In this document: piece after piece, positions 17,899 to 25,394 of the stretch
Layout: every line of letters starts with the position of its first letter
Numbering within the stretch: the first letter of the stretch is position 1
NCBI GenBank assembly: GCA_011045995.1
Contig: DSBQ01000051.1
Coordinates: forward strand, 1-64,000
DNA from: Methanoculleus sp.
Lineage (GTDB): Archaea; Halobacteriota; Methanomicrobia; Methanomicrobiales; Methanomicrobiaceae
Length of the DNA stretch: 64,000 nt
Direction: 5' to 3'
The notes under the pieces: model-generated
Databases searched by the model: none
The model's input: the letters and a program-made list of their open reading frames with translations, nothing else
What the model was told of the DNA's origin: nothing
Made by a program: the position numbers and the translations under genes

Positions 17899-18578
17899 AA
17901 GGCCTCCTTCGCATCTTCGAGCGTGATATTGTCCGGCACAACACCGTAGTTGAGCACCTCTTCGATGTACCGGGGAGCACCCTGCCATGAGGGAATAGCC
18001 TCCGGTACCGGTCCAAGCGCATGAAGGCATCCTCCCCTGATCTCCCAGAGGTAATCGACCCGTGGCAGTACTGCCTGTTCATGAGTGAATAACAGCGTGA
18101 TCGGTGGATGATGTGCATGGATTTTGCGGCACATGCGGTGCTTCCACACAGGGTCGAGGGTTGATAACGGCTCGTCAAGGATAAGTAGGTCCCACGTCCC
18201 TGCAAGAATGCAGCTCATGTGAAGGCGTTTGAGTTCTCCGCGTGAGAGGTCGAATGAACGCTCATGTGCTCTCCCCGTCAGTCCGGCCTCCATGCATATT
18301 CTCTCTGGTTCCAGTCCCCACGAACGGATTTCATCGCGTACCAGGTGACCGGTGGTATGGTACTCCGGAAACTGCATTGAGAGGGTGCGCCTGTAAATTC
18401 CGTGGTAGGCAATGTTCCCTGATCCCGGTTTTAGGAGTCCGGCAATTGCCTGTGCAAGGGTGCTCTTTCCGCTCCCCACCCTGCCCGTAATCAGGTGAAT
18501 ACCTTCTGAAAAAATCCCCCGGGCACAAAGGCTCCACTTCTTCCGGGTAAGGATCACCTCTTCAAGTGCGAGCTCCAT
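17880..18578 (-). CDS. ECF transporter ATPase A' (energy-coupling factor)
   Basis: 232 residues. ABC ATPase features in order: Walker A GRVGSGKST, Q-loop in MQFPEY, signature DLSRGELKR, Walker B LLILDEP followed by LSTLD, and switch His in LLFTHEQ. It pairs with the second ATPase to power the ECF transporter. Its start overlaps the upstream ATPase gene by 25 nt and its end overlaps the T gene. This subunit has an intact H-switch, unlike its partner. Confidence 0.9.
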   Translation of the reverse strand: MELALEEVILTRKKWSLCARGIFSEGIHLITGRVGSGKSTLAQAIAGLLKPGSGNIAYHGIYRRTLSMQFPEYHTTGHLVRDEIRSWGLEPERICMEAGLTGRAHERSFDLSRGELKRLHMSCILAGTWDLLILDEPLSTLDPVWKHRMCRKIHAHHPPITLLFTHEQAVLPRVDYLWEIRGGCLHALGPVPEAIPSWQGAPRYIEEVLNYGVVPDNITLEDAKEALCRMHA

Positions 18579-19246
18579 GCTGCAAACCTCCAGAGCGTTG
18601 GATAGAACGGGGTGTCTTCAAGGTTGGGAAATATATCCTCCGGTGATCCAAAATACCGAACCTGTCCTTCTTCCAGGTAGATGAGATTATCCGCCCCTGC
18701 GGCGGTATCCATATTCTGTGTCGACTGGAGCACGTGCATGCAGGAGAGCGAGGGGAGTATCTGCTGAACATCCTCTGCCGTGGAGCGGTCAAGATGGGAG
18801 TCGATTTCATCCAGGACAAGAACCTTTGGGCGTATGGCAAGAGCTGCTGCCAGAACAACGAGCGCCTTTTCGCCCCCGGAAAGTTCCTTGCATCTTGCAT
18901 CCAGTAGATATTCGCACCCGATATCCCTCAGGGCCTGTCCTATTCGAGGTTCGAGTTCTTCATCAGGAAGATGGCGAAACCTGAGTGCGGAGGCGATTTC
19001 ATTTCTGACGGTCCTGAAGATGAGGTTGTCCTCCGGGAATTCCCCGACCCAGCCCACATCTGTTCTGCGCGGTGTCTCGCCATCGATGGTGATCCGGCCC
19101 TGTTCGGGCATCTCGATCCCTGCCAGCAGCGAGAGGAGCGTTGATTTACCACTCCCGTTGGGGCCGATGACGCAGGTATGTCCGGATGGGATGGAGAGGT
19201 CCCGGATGGCAATGGTGCGGAATGCAAGACCGGTGCACACAATCAT
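18554..19246 (-). CDS. ECF transporter ATPase A with altered H-switch
   Basis: 230 residues. Walker A GPNGSGKST, signature ELSGGEKALV, Walker B VLVLDEID and D-loop SHLD are intact, but where ABC ATPases have a switch histidine (THD) this one has TQN in VLQSTQNMD. It therefore probably forms one catalytically weak site in the ATPase dimer, with the other subunit hydrolysing ATP. It overlaps bioY by 4 nt (ATGA type). Its placement straight after bioY marks it as part of the biotin transporter. Confidence 0.9.
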   Translation of the reverse strand: MIVCTGLAFRTIAIRDLSIPSGHTCVIGPNGSGKSTLLSLLAGIEMPEQGRITIDGETPRRTDVGWVGEFPEDNLIFRTVRNEIASALRFRHLPDEELEPRIGQALRDIGCEYLLDARCKELSGGEKALVVLAAALAIRPKVLVLDEIDSHLDRSTAEDVQQILPSLSCMHVLQSTQNMDTAAGADNLIYLEEGQVRYFGSPEDIFPNLEDTPFYPTLWRFAAWSSHLKR

Positions 19247-19752
19247 TGAACACGTTCCCCGATAGAGTAGACCGCAATTCCCTTTAGGAAATCTCCTGCC
19301 AGGAAGGGGACGGCTCCAATCAGCACCGCCTGTGCGATGCTGATCCCGGCCGAGAAGGAAAGCCAGAAAACCCCGAAGGCGTAGATCGTTGCAGTGGCGG
19401 CGACAAGACCCGTGATGCGGAGGATGCGCTTCTTTTGTTCATATGCGAGTCCTGCAATCAGTGCGGCAGGAATAAACCCGATGAGAAACCCTCCCGTCGG
19501 GCCGAGGATGACACCGATGCCGGCAAGTGCATTATGAAAGACCGGGACATTCAGTGCCCCCAGTACAAGGTATAACACGGCGGGGATGGCCGCATACCGT
19601 TTCATGATCACACCTGCAAGGAGGACAAAAAATGTCTGGAGGGTCAGTGGGACCGGGGGAAGGGGAATGGAGATCCACGCTCCCACCGTGATCAGTGCCA
19701 CGAAGGTTGCCGTGAGGGCGACAAGCTGACTTTTTTTCTCATTTCCGTACAT
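19243..19752 (-). CDS. bioY: BioY, biotin-specific substrate-binding subunit of the ECF transporter
   Basis: 169 residues, six hydrophobic segments, with BioY signatures ISIPLPPVPLTLQTFFVLLAG (about residues 28-48) and the glycine-rich GVILGPTGGFLIGF (about 80-93). It binds biotin with high affinity in the membrane. The AGGAGG ribosome-binding motif and the ATG lie inside a BirA-type inverted repeat (19752-19782). Downstream genes encode the two ATPases and the T component in one overlapping operon, while birA is 42 nt upstream on the same strand. Confidence 0.95.
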   Translation of the reverse strand: MYGNEKKSQLVALTATFVALITVGAWISIPLPPVPLTLQTFFVLLAGVIMKRYAAIPAVLYLVLGALNVPVFHNALAGIGVILGPTGGFLIGFIPAALIAGLAYEQKKRILRITGLVAATATIYAFGVFWLSFSAGISIAQAVLIGAVPFLAGDFLKGIAVYSIGERVQ

Positions 19753-19782
19753 GTCAACCTCCTATTATTTTTATGGTTGACA
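19752..19782. promoter_or_regulatory. BirA operator in front of bioY
   Basis: A perfect inverted repeat TGTCAACC-N15-GGTTGACA spans 19752-19782 (arms 19752-19759 and 19775-19782). It agrees in 7 of 9 positions per arm, and in spacer length, with the BirA consensus TTGTAAACC-N14/15-GGTTTACAA known from bacteria and archaea (from memory of comparative work on the biotin regulon). It covers the bioY ribosome-binding motif and start codon, so bound BirA would block transcription elongation or initiation into the transporter genes. Confidence 0.85.
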
Positions 19783-19794
19783 CGAAAAAGGTAA

Positions 19795-20781
19795 TCAGAC
19801 CAGGCTGCAGTCTCCTGAGAATACCCGTTCTATTTTGCCGTTGTCCTTGCGTACAATGAGCGCACCGTATTCATCGATGTCGATGGCCTCCCCTTCGAAG
19901 GCCTTGCGGGGGGTTATAATCTTCACTCTCTTGTCGAGGGTGATCGACAGGCTCTTCCACTCACGGGTGATGGTGAGATATTCCCCGGATTCGATCTCCC
20001 GGTAGCGTGTCTCGAATTCTTTGAGCAGCTGCGCCAGGAACCGCGCCCTGTCGACAGGTCCGCCGCATGCCATGGAGAGGGAGGTGATAGGGGTCTTTAC
20101 CCCTTCGGGAAGCTGGTCCTGTGTGATGTTGGCATCGATGCCGATGCTGAGCAGACAGTAGTTCACCGTTTCCGCCTCTGCGGAGATCTCCTGGAGGACC
20201 CCGGCTACCTTCTGGTTGCCGATGTAGATGTCGTTTGGCCATTTGATGAGTGCGCCGGACCCGCAGAATTTGCGAATGGTCCGTGCTATGGCAATCGAGG
20301 CGGCCATGGTCACCATAAAGACATGGTCTATCGGGATATCAGGACGAAGAATGATGGTACTCCAGATCCCTCCCCGCGGTGAATACCACGCACGCCCGAG
20401 GCGGCCGATGCCCCCTGACTGTTCTTCTGCGATAACCACCGTACCGTGCAGCACGGAGGGATCTGATTTTCTGCAGAGTTCCTTGGCCACCCCTATCGTA
20501 GAAGGGACGCTGTCGGTATACTCGATGGAACGCCCGATCACAGAGGTTTTCAGGTGTTTTTGAATTTCATACGGGAGCAGTCGGTCAGGGGATGCAACCA
20601 GTTCGTACCCCTCTGCTCGTGAAGCGGCGATCTCATACCCGTAGTCACGAAGCTCCTTTACATGCTTCCATACGGCAGATCTGCTGATCTCCAGTTGTTC
20701 GCTGATCTCCTCCCCCGATATGGGAGACGTGGACTGTTCGAGAATTTTTAGTACTCTGAATGCTGCCTCTATCATGGTCAT
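19795..20781 (-). CDS. birA: Bifunctional biotin-protein ligase / biotin operon repressor
   Basis: About 328 residues from MTMIEAAFRVLKIL. Residues 1-65 form a winged helix (GEEISEQLEISRSAVWKHVKELRDYGYEI). The ligase core has the GxGRLGRAW loop (here GGIGRLGRAW, with Ile where the first Arg of GRGR usually is), the biotin-binding IKWPNDIYI and a C-terminal SH3-like domain (GEAIDIDEYGALIV). It makes biotinyl-AMP, biotinylates PycB, and represses biotin genes. A TGATG overlap with the preceding gene suggests coupling. The operator before bioY supports the repressor role. Confidence 0.93.
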   Translation of the reverse strand: MTMIEAAFRVLKILEQSTSPISGEEISEQLEISRSAVWKHVKELRDYGYEIAASRAEGYELVASPDRLLPYEIQKHLKTSVIGRSIEYTDSVPSTIGVAKELCRKSDPSVLHGTVVIAEEQSGGIGRLGRAWYSPRGGIWSTIILRPDIPIDHVFMVTMAASIAIARTIRKFCGSGALIKWPNDIYIGNQKVAGVLQEISAEAETVNYCLLSIGIDANITQDQLPEGVKTPITSLSMACGGPVDRARFLAQLLKEFETRYREIESGEYLTITREWKSLSITLDKRVKIITPRKAFEGEAIDIDEYGALIVRKDNGKIERVFSGDCSLV

Positions 20782-21203
20782 CACTTTTTCGCATCAATGA
20801 GTTCGGTTGGAAGGGGGCATGGATCCCTGCCGCAGACCTGCTTCATGATCATTGACTGATGCTCCATAAGCGTTCCCAGGTCGAATATCCCGGTGATATC
20901 GACCAGACCTACGGCACCTATCACCTCGCCTGCCGAGCCGTGCAGGGGGGCGACAATGACCGGAATTCCCTTATAGGCGCCGGACTCCGGCACATGTTTC
21001 ATCGTCCCGTTCTGTTTCATTGCCGCCTCGAGAACAGGCCCGGTATAATCGGAATCCACGACACGGCCCTCTTCGATCCGGACTCCGTTTTTATTAAGCG
21101 ATCTGGCTGTGATCGGCAGCCTGTTTACCACTTCATGAATGCACATGGCAAAACCGGTCAGGTCATCAGGACCGGAATCTACGGAAAGTATGTATGAACC
21201 CAT
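20781..21203 (-). CDS. DUF2111 family methanogen protein
   Basis: 140 residues from MGSYILSVDSGPDDLTG. The predicted PAS- or profilin-like alpha/beta pattern (IPVIVAPLHGSAGEVIGAVGLVDITG) and the length fit DUF2111, a family found mainly in methanogens and of unknown function. Three cysteines, two in VCGRDPCPLP near the C-terminus. A GAGGT motif precedes the start and its stop overlaps the birA start, so it may be co-transcribed with the biotin genes; a sensor role is only inference from fold. Confidence 0.75.
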   Translation of the reverse strand: MGSYILSVDSGPDDLTGFAMCIHEVVNRLPITARSLNKNGVRIEEGRVVDSDYTGPVLEAAMKQNGTMKHVPESGAYKGIPVIVAPLHGSAGEVIGAVGLVDITGIFDLGTLMEHQSMIMKQVCGRDPCPLPTELIDAKK

Positions 21204-21249
21204 CACGGAAACCTCATGTCAGCTTGGTAAATCTAAAAAGAATGCTGAA

Positions 21250-21828
21250 TTAAAATAAGGTTTCTGTTTCACCAGAGCAAAAACCATTGAGAAATCCGCT
21301 TGAAGGGTATTCGTGCAGGGAGGCAACGAGGAGCGTACCCTCCCCCACTTCGTGGGAAATCATGATAGCACGGTCATCTTTCGTTCTCGCGAGAACCTCC
21401 CCGGAACATTCGCTGAAATATCCGTCACATTCGATGGACGAGAGATCAAAATCGTCCATGATCCGGGCATGGGGGTTGTGGGGGTCAACGACAACCGGGG
21501 TGGAAAAATACTCATTGACGTACGTGACCGGCACCGGCATCCAGTTATAGGCATCCGGTTTGGGCGACATTGCGCCAAAGACCAGGATATTTCCCCCTTT
21601 CATCAGGAATTTCTCAATCCTCGTCGAAGATGCCCTGAGAGCGGGAAGAAGGCTTGTATATGCCAGATTTCCAAAACCGGTCGGGATGATCAATGATACC
21701 ATCCTCCCCCGGTAGTAAGGTGCTGCCATCATATGGGGGGTTATCAGTTCGCACTGTATGCCGCAGTCTTCGATATACCGCTGGAATGGTGTTGCACAGT
21801 CCCATGCAAGGCCTGCTTTTACTATCAT
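21250..21828 (-). CDS. Uncharacterised protein with amidotransferase-like fold pattern
   Basis: 192 residues, soluble. The alternation of strands and helices (MIVKAGLAWDCATPFQRYIEDCGIQ, LIIPTGFGNLAYTSLLPALR, FLMKGGNILVFGAMSP, GEGTLLVASLHEYPSSGFLN) resembles class I glutamine-amidotransferase-like or ThuA-like domains, but no Cys-His-Glu triad can be pointed out. Its ATG overlaps the rtcB stop by 4 nt, so it is in the RtcB/archease operon. Function unknown. Confidence 0.65.
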   Translation of the reverse strand: MIVKAGLAWDCATPFQRYIEDCGIQCELITPHMMAAPYYRGRMVSLIIPTGFGNLAYTSLLPALRASSTRIEKFLMKGGNILVFGAMSPKPDAYNWMPVPVTYVNEYFSTPVVVDPHNPHARIMDDFDLSSIECDGYFSECSGEVLARTKDDRAIMISHEVGEGTLLVASLHEYPSSGFLNGFCSGETETLF

Positions 21829-23258
21829 CCTTTGATTACTCCTTTCGGTTCCAGCCGCGCAACCCGGAGCGAGAGCCCTGCTTCATGAACGACGCGGACC
21901 ACCTCGCTGGAAGATTTGTAGGCATCGGGGGCCTCCTCGGCAATTACCTTGTTGCTGGTGGCCTTTACACTGATGCCCTGCAGCCCAAGCTGGTCGCGAA
22001 TCTCCCCCCCGTCCAGGTGTTTCTTTGCCTGTGAGCGCGAGAGCACCCGCCCGGCCCCGTGGCAGGTACTGCCGAACGTTTTCTCCATTGCTGTTTGCGT
22101 GCCCTTAAGGACAAATGAGGAAGTGCCCATGCTCCCCGGAATGAGGACCGGTTGTCCGATCTCCTCACACCCGGGGGGCAGGTCATGATTACCCGGACCA
22201 AAGGCGCGTGTTGCCCCTTTCCGGTGAACACAGACCTTCTTTTTTTTGCCGTCGATCATATGTTCCTCGAATTTGGCGACATTGTGGGTGACATCGTAGA
22301 TAAGCGGCATCTCATCGTAATCGATGGAAAACTGCTTTGCGAGTACTTCCCTGGTGAAGTGGGTGATCATCTGGCGGTTTGCCCAGGCATAGTTTGCCGC
22401 ACAAGCCATGGCGCTGAAGTATGCCTCTCCTTCCGGACTCGTCAGGGGAGCGCAGGCGAGTTGCGGATCGGGAAGGGAAATGCCGTATTTTTTTGCCGCT
22501 CTTTCAAGGGATGCGATATGATCGGTGCAGATCTGGTGACCCAGTCCGCGTGATCCGCAATGGATCATTACACATACCTGCCCGTCCCTGATGCCGAATG
22601 CATCGGCAGCGACGGGGTCAAATATCTCGGCAACGGTCTGAATTTCCAGGAAATGGTTTCCTGCCCCCAGGGTGCCGCATTGCGGACGTCCGCGTGCGCG
22701 TGCCTTTGCGCTTACATGGGCGGCGTCAGCCCCCTCCAGGGACCCATGCTCCTCGCACCGGGTGATATCGCAGGCCATGCCATACCCCTGGTTCACTGCC
22801 CATGACGCTCCTTCGTTCATCATCACATCCAGGTCCTGATCCGTAAGCTTAAGCGGACTTTTCGTGCCGATTCCGGTCGGGATCTTCGTGAAGAGATGAC
22901 TGAGCAGCGGCTGAATCCTGCCGAGTTCTTCAACGGTCAGTGGTGTCGCAATCAGGCGCACCCCGCAGTTGATATCAAATCCGACACCACCGGGGGATAT
23001 GATCCCTTCCTCCATTCCGAACGCTCCCACACCGCCGATGGGAAATCCGTACCCCCAGTGAATATCCGGCATTGCAAGCGCATATTTCTCTATTCCCGGC
23101 AGCGTGGCCATATTGGCACACTGCTGCAGGGCGCCATGTTCCAGTGTCGGCATAAGCTCTTCAGAGAGGAAAAAGCGTCCGGGTACCCGCATCCCCCGAG
23201 TATACCCGACGGGAATCTCCCACTCAAAGGGCCCTGCCTTTTGTATGCCTTCTATCAT
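21825..23258 (-). CDS. rtcB: RtcB, GTP-dependent RNA ligase
   Basis: 477 residues from MIEGIQKAGPFEWEIP. Characteristic parts are MPDIHWGYGFPIGGV, SPGGVGFDINCGVRL (metal-binding Cys), TLGAGNHFLEIQ, MIHCGSRGLGHQ, VCVHRKGATRAF and PGSMGTSSFVL, with the guanylylated His near the end in GSTCHGAGRVLSR. It joins 2',3'-cyclic phosphate and 5'-OH ends, i.e. tRNA exons after intron removal. A GAGGG motif sits before this ATG; another ATG five codons earlier would overlap the archease gene by 8 nt. Archease, its activator, is immediately upstream. Confidence 0.95.
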   Translation of the reverse strand: MIEGIQKAGPFEWEIPVGYTRGMRVPGRFFLSEELMPTLEHGALQQCANMATLPGIEKYALAMPDIHWGYGFPIGGVGAFGMEEGIISPGGVGFDINCGVRLIATPLTVEELGRIQPLLSHLFTKIPTGIGTKSPLKLTDQDLDVMMNEGASWAVNQGYGMACDITRCEEHGSLEGADAAHVSAKARARGRPQCGTLGAGNHFLEIQTVAEIFDPVAADAFGIRDGQVCVMIHCGSRGLGHQICTDHIASLERAAKKYGISLPDPQLACAPLTSPEGEAYFSAMACAANYAWANRQMITHFTREVLAKQFSIDYDEMPLIYDVTHNVAKFEEHMIDGKKKKVCVHRKGATRAFGPGNHDLPPGCEEIGQPVLIPGSMGTSSFVLKGTQTAMEKTFGSTCHGAGRVLSRSQAKKHLDGGEIRDQLGLQGISVKATSNKVIAEEAPDAYKSSSEVVRVVHEAGLSLRVARLEPKGVIKG

Positions 23259-23265
23259 TCTTCCC

Positions 23266-23679
23266 TCATACATCAAAGAGAATATCCGTCTCATATCCTC
23301 TCTTCGTCTTTTCAATTTTCATTCCTGAGCGCGATATGCCCTTCACCTCAGTTCCTCCGGCATGGTGGGCGGGGTCGTACGGCTCGCCGGACAACCTGGC
23401 CTTAAGGGTCAGTCCATCGATGGTGACATCCGCTGAAGCGTATCCTTCGCATTCCACTTCTGCATAATAGAGAATCTCTGAGAGAAACTCGCCCAGGAGT
23501 GCTTCATGGGAATCAGCCGAAAGGGTAAAGGTCTGGTGGGCATCCCCCGGTTTGCACGAAGGGAACATAATCGAAAACAGGGCGCCGGCCGCTTCACTGA
23601 ACAGGTCTTCGGTCGTTGTTCCCCAGACATGCATCAGAATGTCAGCAGTATGATCGCGTTCAATAAATGGCACCGGCAT
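23266..23679 (-). CDS. Archease, activator of RtcB
   Basis: 137 residues. The start MPVPFIERDHTADILMHVWG carries the conserved Asp of the archease metal site, and the C-terminal KGISRSGMKIEKTKRGYETDILFDV is typical. Archease speeds guanylylation and turnover of RtcB and widens its nucleotide use. The gene is directly upstream of rtcB with an almost touching junction, so the two proteins are made together. Confidence 0.93.
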   Translation of the reverse strand: MPVPFIERDHTADILMHVWGTTTEDLFSEAAGALFSIMFPSCKPGDAHQTFTLSADSHEALLGEFLSEILYYAEVECEGYASADVTIDGLTLKARLSGEPYDPAHHAGGTEVKGISRSGMKIEKTKRGYETDILFDV

Positions 23680-23694
23680 TCCCTTCTCTTCCGG

Positions 23695-23964
23695 TCACAT
23701 GTAGTCACAGTACATCGGTACCATATCCATATCTATCCTGTCCAGATACCGCGCCTGGTACATGGAGACATAGATGATGTTCTCACCTATATATATTTCA
23801 TAATCAGAGGATTTGGGAGGTTTTACTGTTGTGGAAAGAAGAACCGGTCCGCCGCATGATGTGCAGATACGAAAATCCGTATTCCGTTCCCGGACATATG
23901 ATTCGACCTCTTCGGAGACAACAATGCGGTGCCCCGTGGTGGTGTTGTCATTATCGGTGAACAT
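23695..23964 (-). CDS. Small CxxC protein, function unknown
   Basis: 89 residues. A single CTSC motif at residues 34-37 sits in RICTSCGGPVLLSTTVKPPKSSDYEI, like half of a zinc ribbon or a redox pair; a third Cys lies near the C-terminus (MYCDYM). The rest is beta-rich and acidic with many Tyr and Met. It lies 15 nt upstream of archease on the same strand. I do not recognise the family; it could be a small nucleic-acid-binding or metal-handling protein. Confidence 0.6.
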   Translation of the reverse strand: MFTDNDNTTTGHRIVVSEEVESYVRERNTDFRICTSCGGPVLLSTTVKPPKSSDYEIYIGENIIYVSMYQARYLDRIDMDMVPMYCDYM

Positions 23965-24017
23965 CTCTGTAGAATAGTTGATGATATGAATAAAAATAGG
24001 TTATGTTAGAGGGTGCT

Positions 24018-24332
24018 TCAGACGACGCCGACCATCCTTCGGACCAGGTCGGCATATTGATCCTTCAGCTCATAGATGGCCGTCGCATTATCCTTATCTT
24101 TCCTGATGCGGAGAATCCCGATTTTGGATGCGATGGTGCCCACCATCGATGCCACCGACTGAATACTCACGCGAAACTTGGCAGCCAGCAACTCATGAGT
24201 CCGTGCAATGCTCAGCGACTTTGTATTGACAAAGATCGTGAGCAACTCATGGCGGATGCCGTTCTTATCCCGCTTGAGATATGCTTTAAGACGGCTTTCT
24301 ATCTCCTTTTTCAGATCGGCCGCTGATCTCAT
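24018..24332 (-). CDS. DUF2551-like small regulator
   Basis: 104 residues, basic and helical. A winged-helix pattern is visible (LLTIFVNTKSLSIARTHELLAAKFRVSIQSVASMVGTIASKIGILRIRKDKDN), matching DUF2551, a methanogen family thought to be DNA-binding. N-terminal KKEIESRLKAYLKRDKNG is charged. It has its own AT-rich upstream gap of about 200 nt facing secF. The target is unknown. Confidence 0.75.
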   Translation of the reverse strand: MRSAADLKKEIESRLKAYLKRDKNGIRHELLTIFVNTKSLSIARTHELLAAKFRVSIQSVASMVGTIASKIGILRIRKDKDNATAIYELKDQYADLVRRMVGVV

Positions 24333-24504
24333 ACACGCTCATTTATCAGAATGGTATTTAATCATTTCTCATCCCACACGATTTGTCATCTTTTTTTACG
24401 TATCCCGGATACATTGACCCGGGCGCGGCGGCAACCTGACATTTTCACCAGAGTCGTCCCATATGCAGCGGCATGTTCTTTCTTACCGGCACATCCATAC
24501 ACCA

Positions 24505-24515
24505 ACTTTTAATCG
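24505..24515 (+). promoter_or_regulatory. TATA box of secF; probable leaderless transcript
   Basis: The element ACTTTTAATCG is centred about 25 nt before the first secF ATG (24534), and no ribosome-binding motif lies between. This spacing predicts transcription starting at or next to the start codon. The 200-nt gap back to the DUF2551 gene has no other recognisable feature. Confidence 0.45.
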
Positions 24516-24533
24516 AAGCCGTCGCGAATATAT

Positions 24534-25394
24534 ATGCGCATGAAATTAATGAAGTATGACATCAACCGGTACCCGGTAAAGCAGATGGTTGCCTTGCCAC
24601 TGGCGCTGTTGATCGTCTCTCTTCTCTTTCTGGGCTTTAATACCATGATGACCGGTATGCCCGTCGACCCCGGGATTGACTTTGCGGGAGGCGTGGCGGT
24701 CACCATAGCGATGACCGGCGATTCCCCGGAAGATATCCAGGCGAATTTCGCGGACTATCCTCTCAAAAGTATCGGAGAGGGGGTGAGTGGAGGGTACTAC
24801 CTGGTCTTTGAAAACATGCCCGATGACCGGTTCCTCGAACTCTCCAGCCTGATCGATGAGCGGTACCCTGAATCCAAAATAGACCAGATAGGGGAGACAT
24901 TCGGAAAAACCCTGCAGAAGCAGGCCATGTGGGCTCTTCTGTTTTCATTCGCCGGCATGGCAGTGGTAGTCTTTGCCGTCTTCAGATCCTTTGTTCCCTC
25001 CATGGCGGTGGTGCTCTCGGCGCTCTCGGATATTGCCATTACCGCGGCAGTCATGGATGTCGCAGGGATAGCCCTGTCGCTGGGAACGACAGCCGCCCTG
25101 CTGATGCTCATAGGGTATTCTGTTGACAGTGATATCCTGATGACTTCGAGGGTGCTGAAGCGAAAAGGGCGCTTTGATGAAAAGATGCAGGGGGCTTTCA
25201 GAACGGGGTTCACGATGACCTCAACGACCTTATCTGCGGTAGTTATGATGTTCATCGTATCGTGGATAGGCCAGATCGATATCATCCGTGACATCTCAAT
25301 CGTCCTTCTGATAGGCCTGATCATTGACCTGATGAATACCTGGCTCCTGAATGCAGGCATCCTGAAATGGTATGCCGGGGAGGAGAAGAGATGA
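24534..25394 (+). CDS. secF: SecF, protein-export membrane protein
   Basis: 286 residues, six membrane helices. The first periplasmic-type domain follows helix 1 (DPGIDFAGGVAVTIAM). The family motif region is at GYSVDSDILMTSRVLKR and FRTGFTMTSTTLSAVVMM. SecF works with SecD to drive late stages of protein translocation. Start at the first ATG fits the TATA box at 24509; Met4 or Met6 are possible. The stop overlaps secD (ATGA), and archaea normally have secF before secD, as here. Confidence 0.93.
   Translation: MRMKLMKYDINRYPVKQMVALPLALLIVSLLFLGFNTMMTGMPVDPGIDFAGGVAVTIAMTGDSPEDIQANFADYPLKSIGEGVSGGYYLVFENMPDDRFLELSSLIDERYPESKIDQIGETFGKTLQKQAMWALLFSFAGMAVVVFAVFRSFVPSMAVVLSALSDIAITAAVMDVAGIALSLGTTAALLMLIGYSVDSDILMTSRVLKRKGRFDEKMQGAFRTGFTMTSTTLSAVVMMFIVSWIGQIDIIRDISIVLLIGLIIDLMNTWLLNAGILKWYAGEEKR

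Noticed and set aside
19760-19774. TATA box of bioY inside the BirA operator spacer (ATAAAAATAATA)
   Set aside because: It lies only about 10-20 nt before the start codon, so transcription from it would begin inside the coding region; the true promoter must be further upstream.
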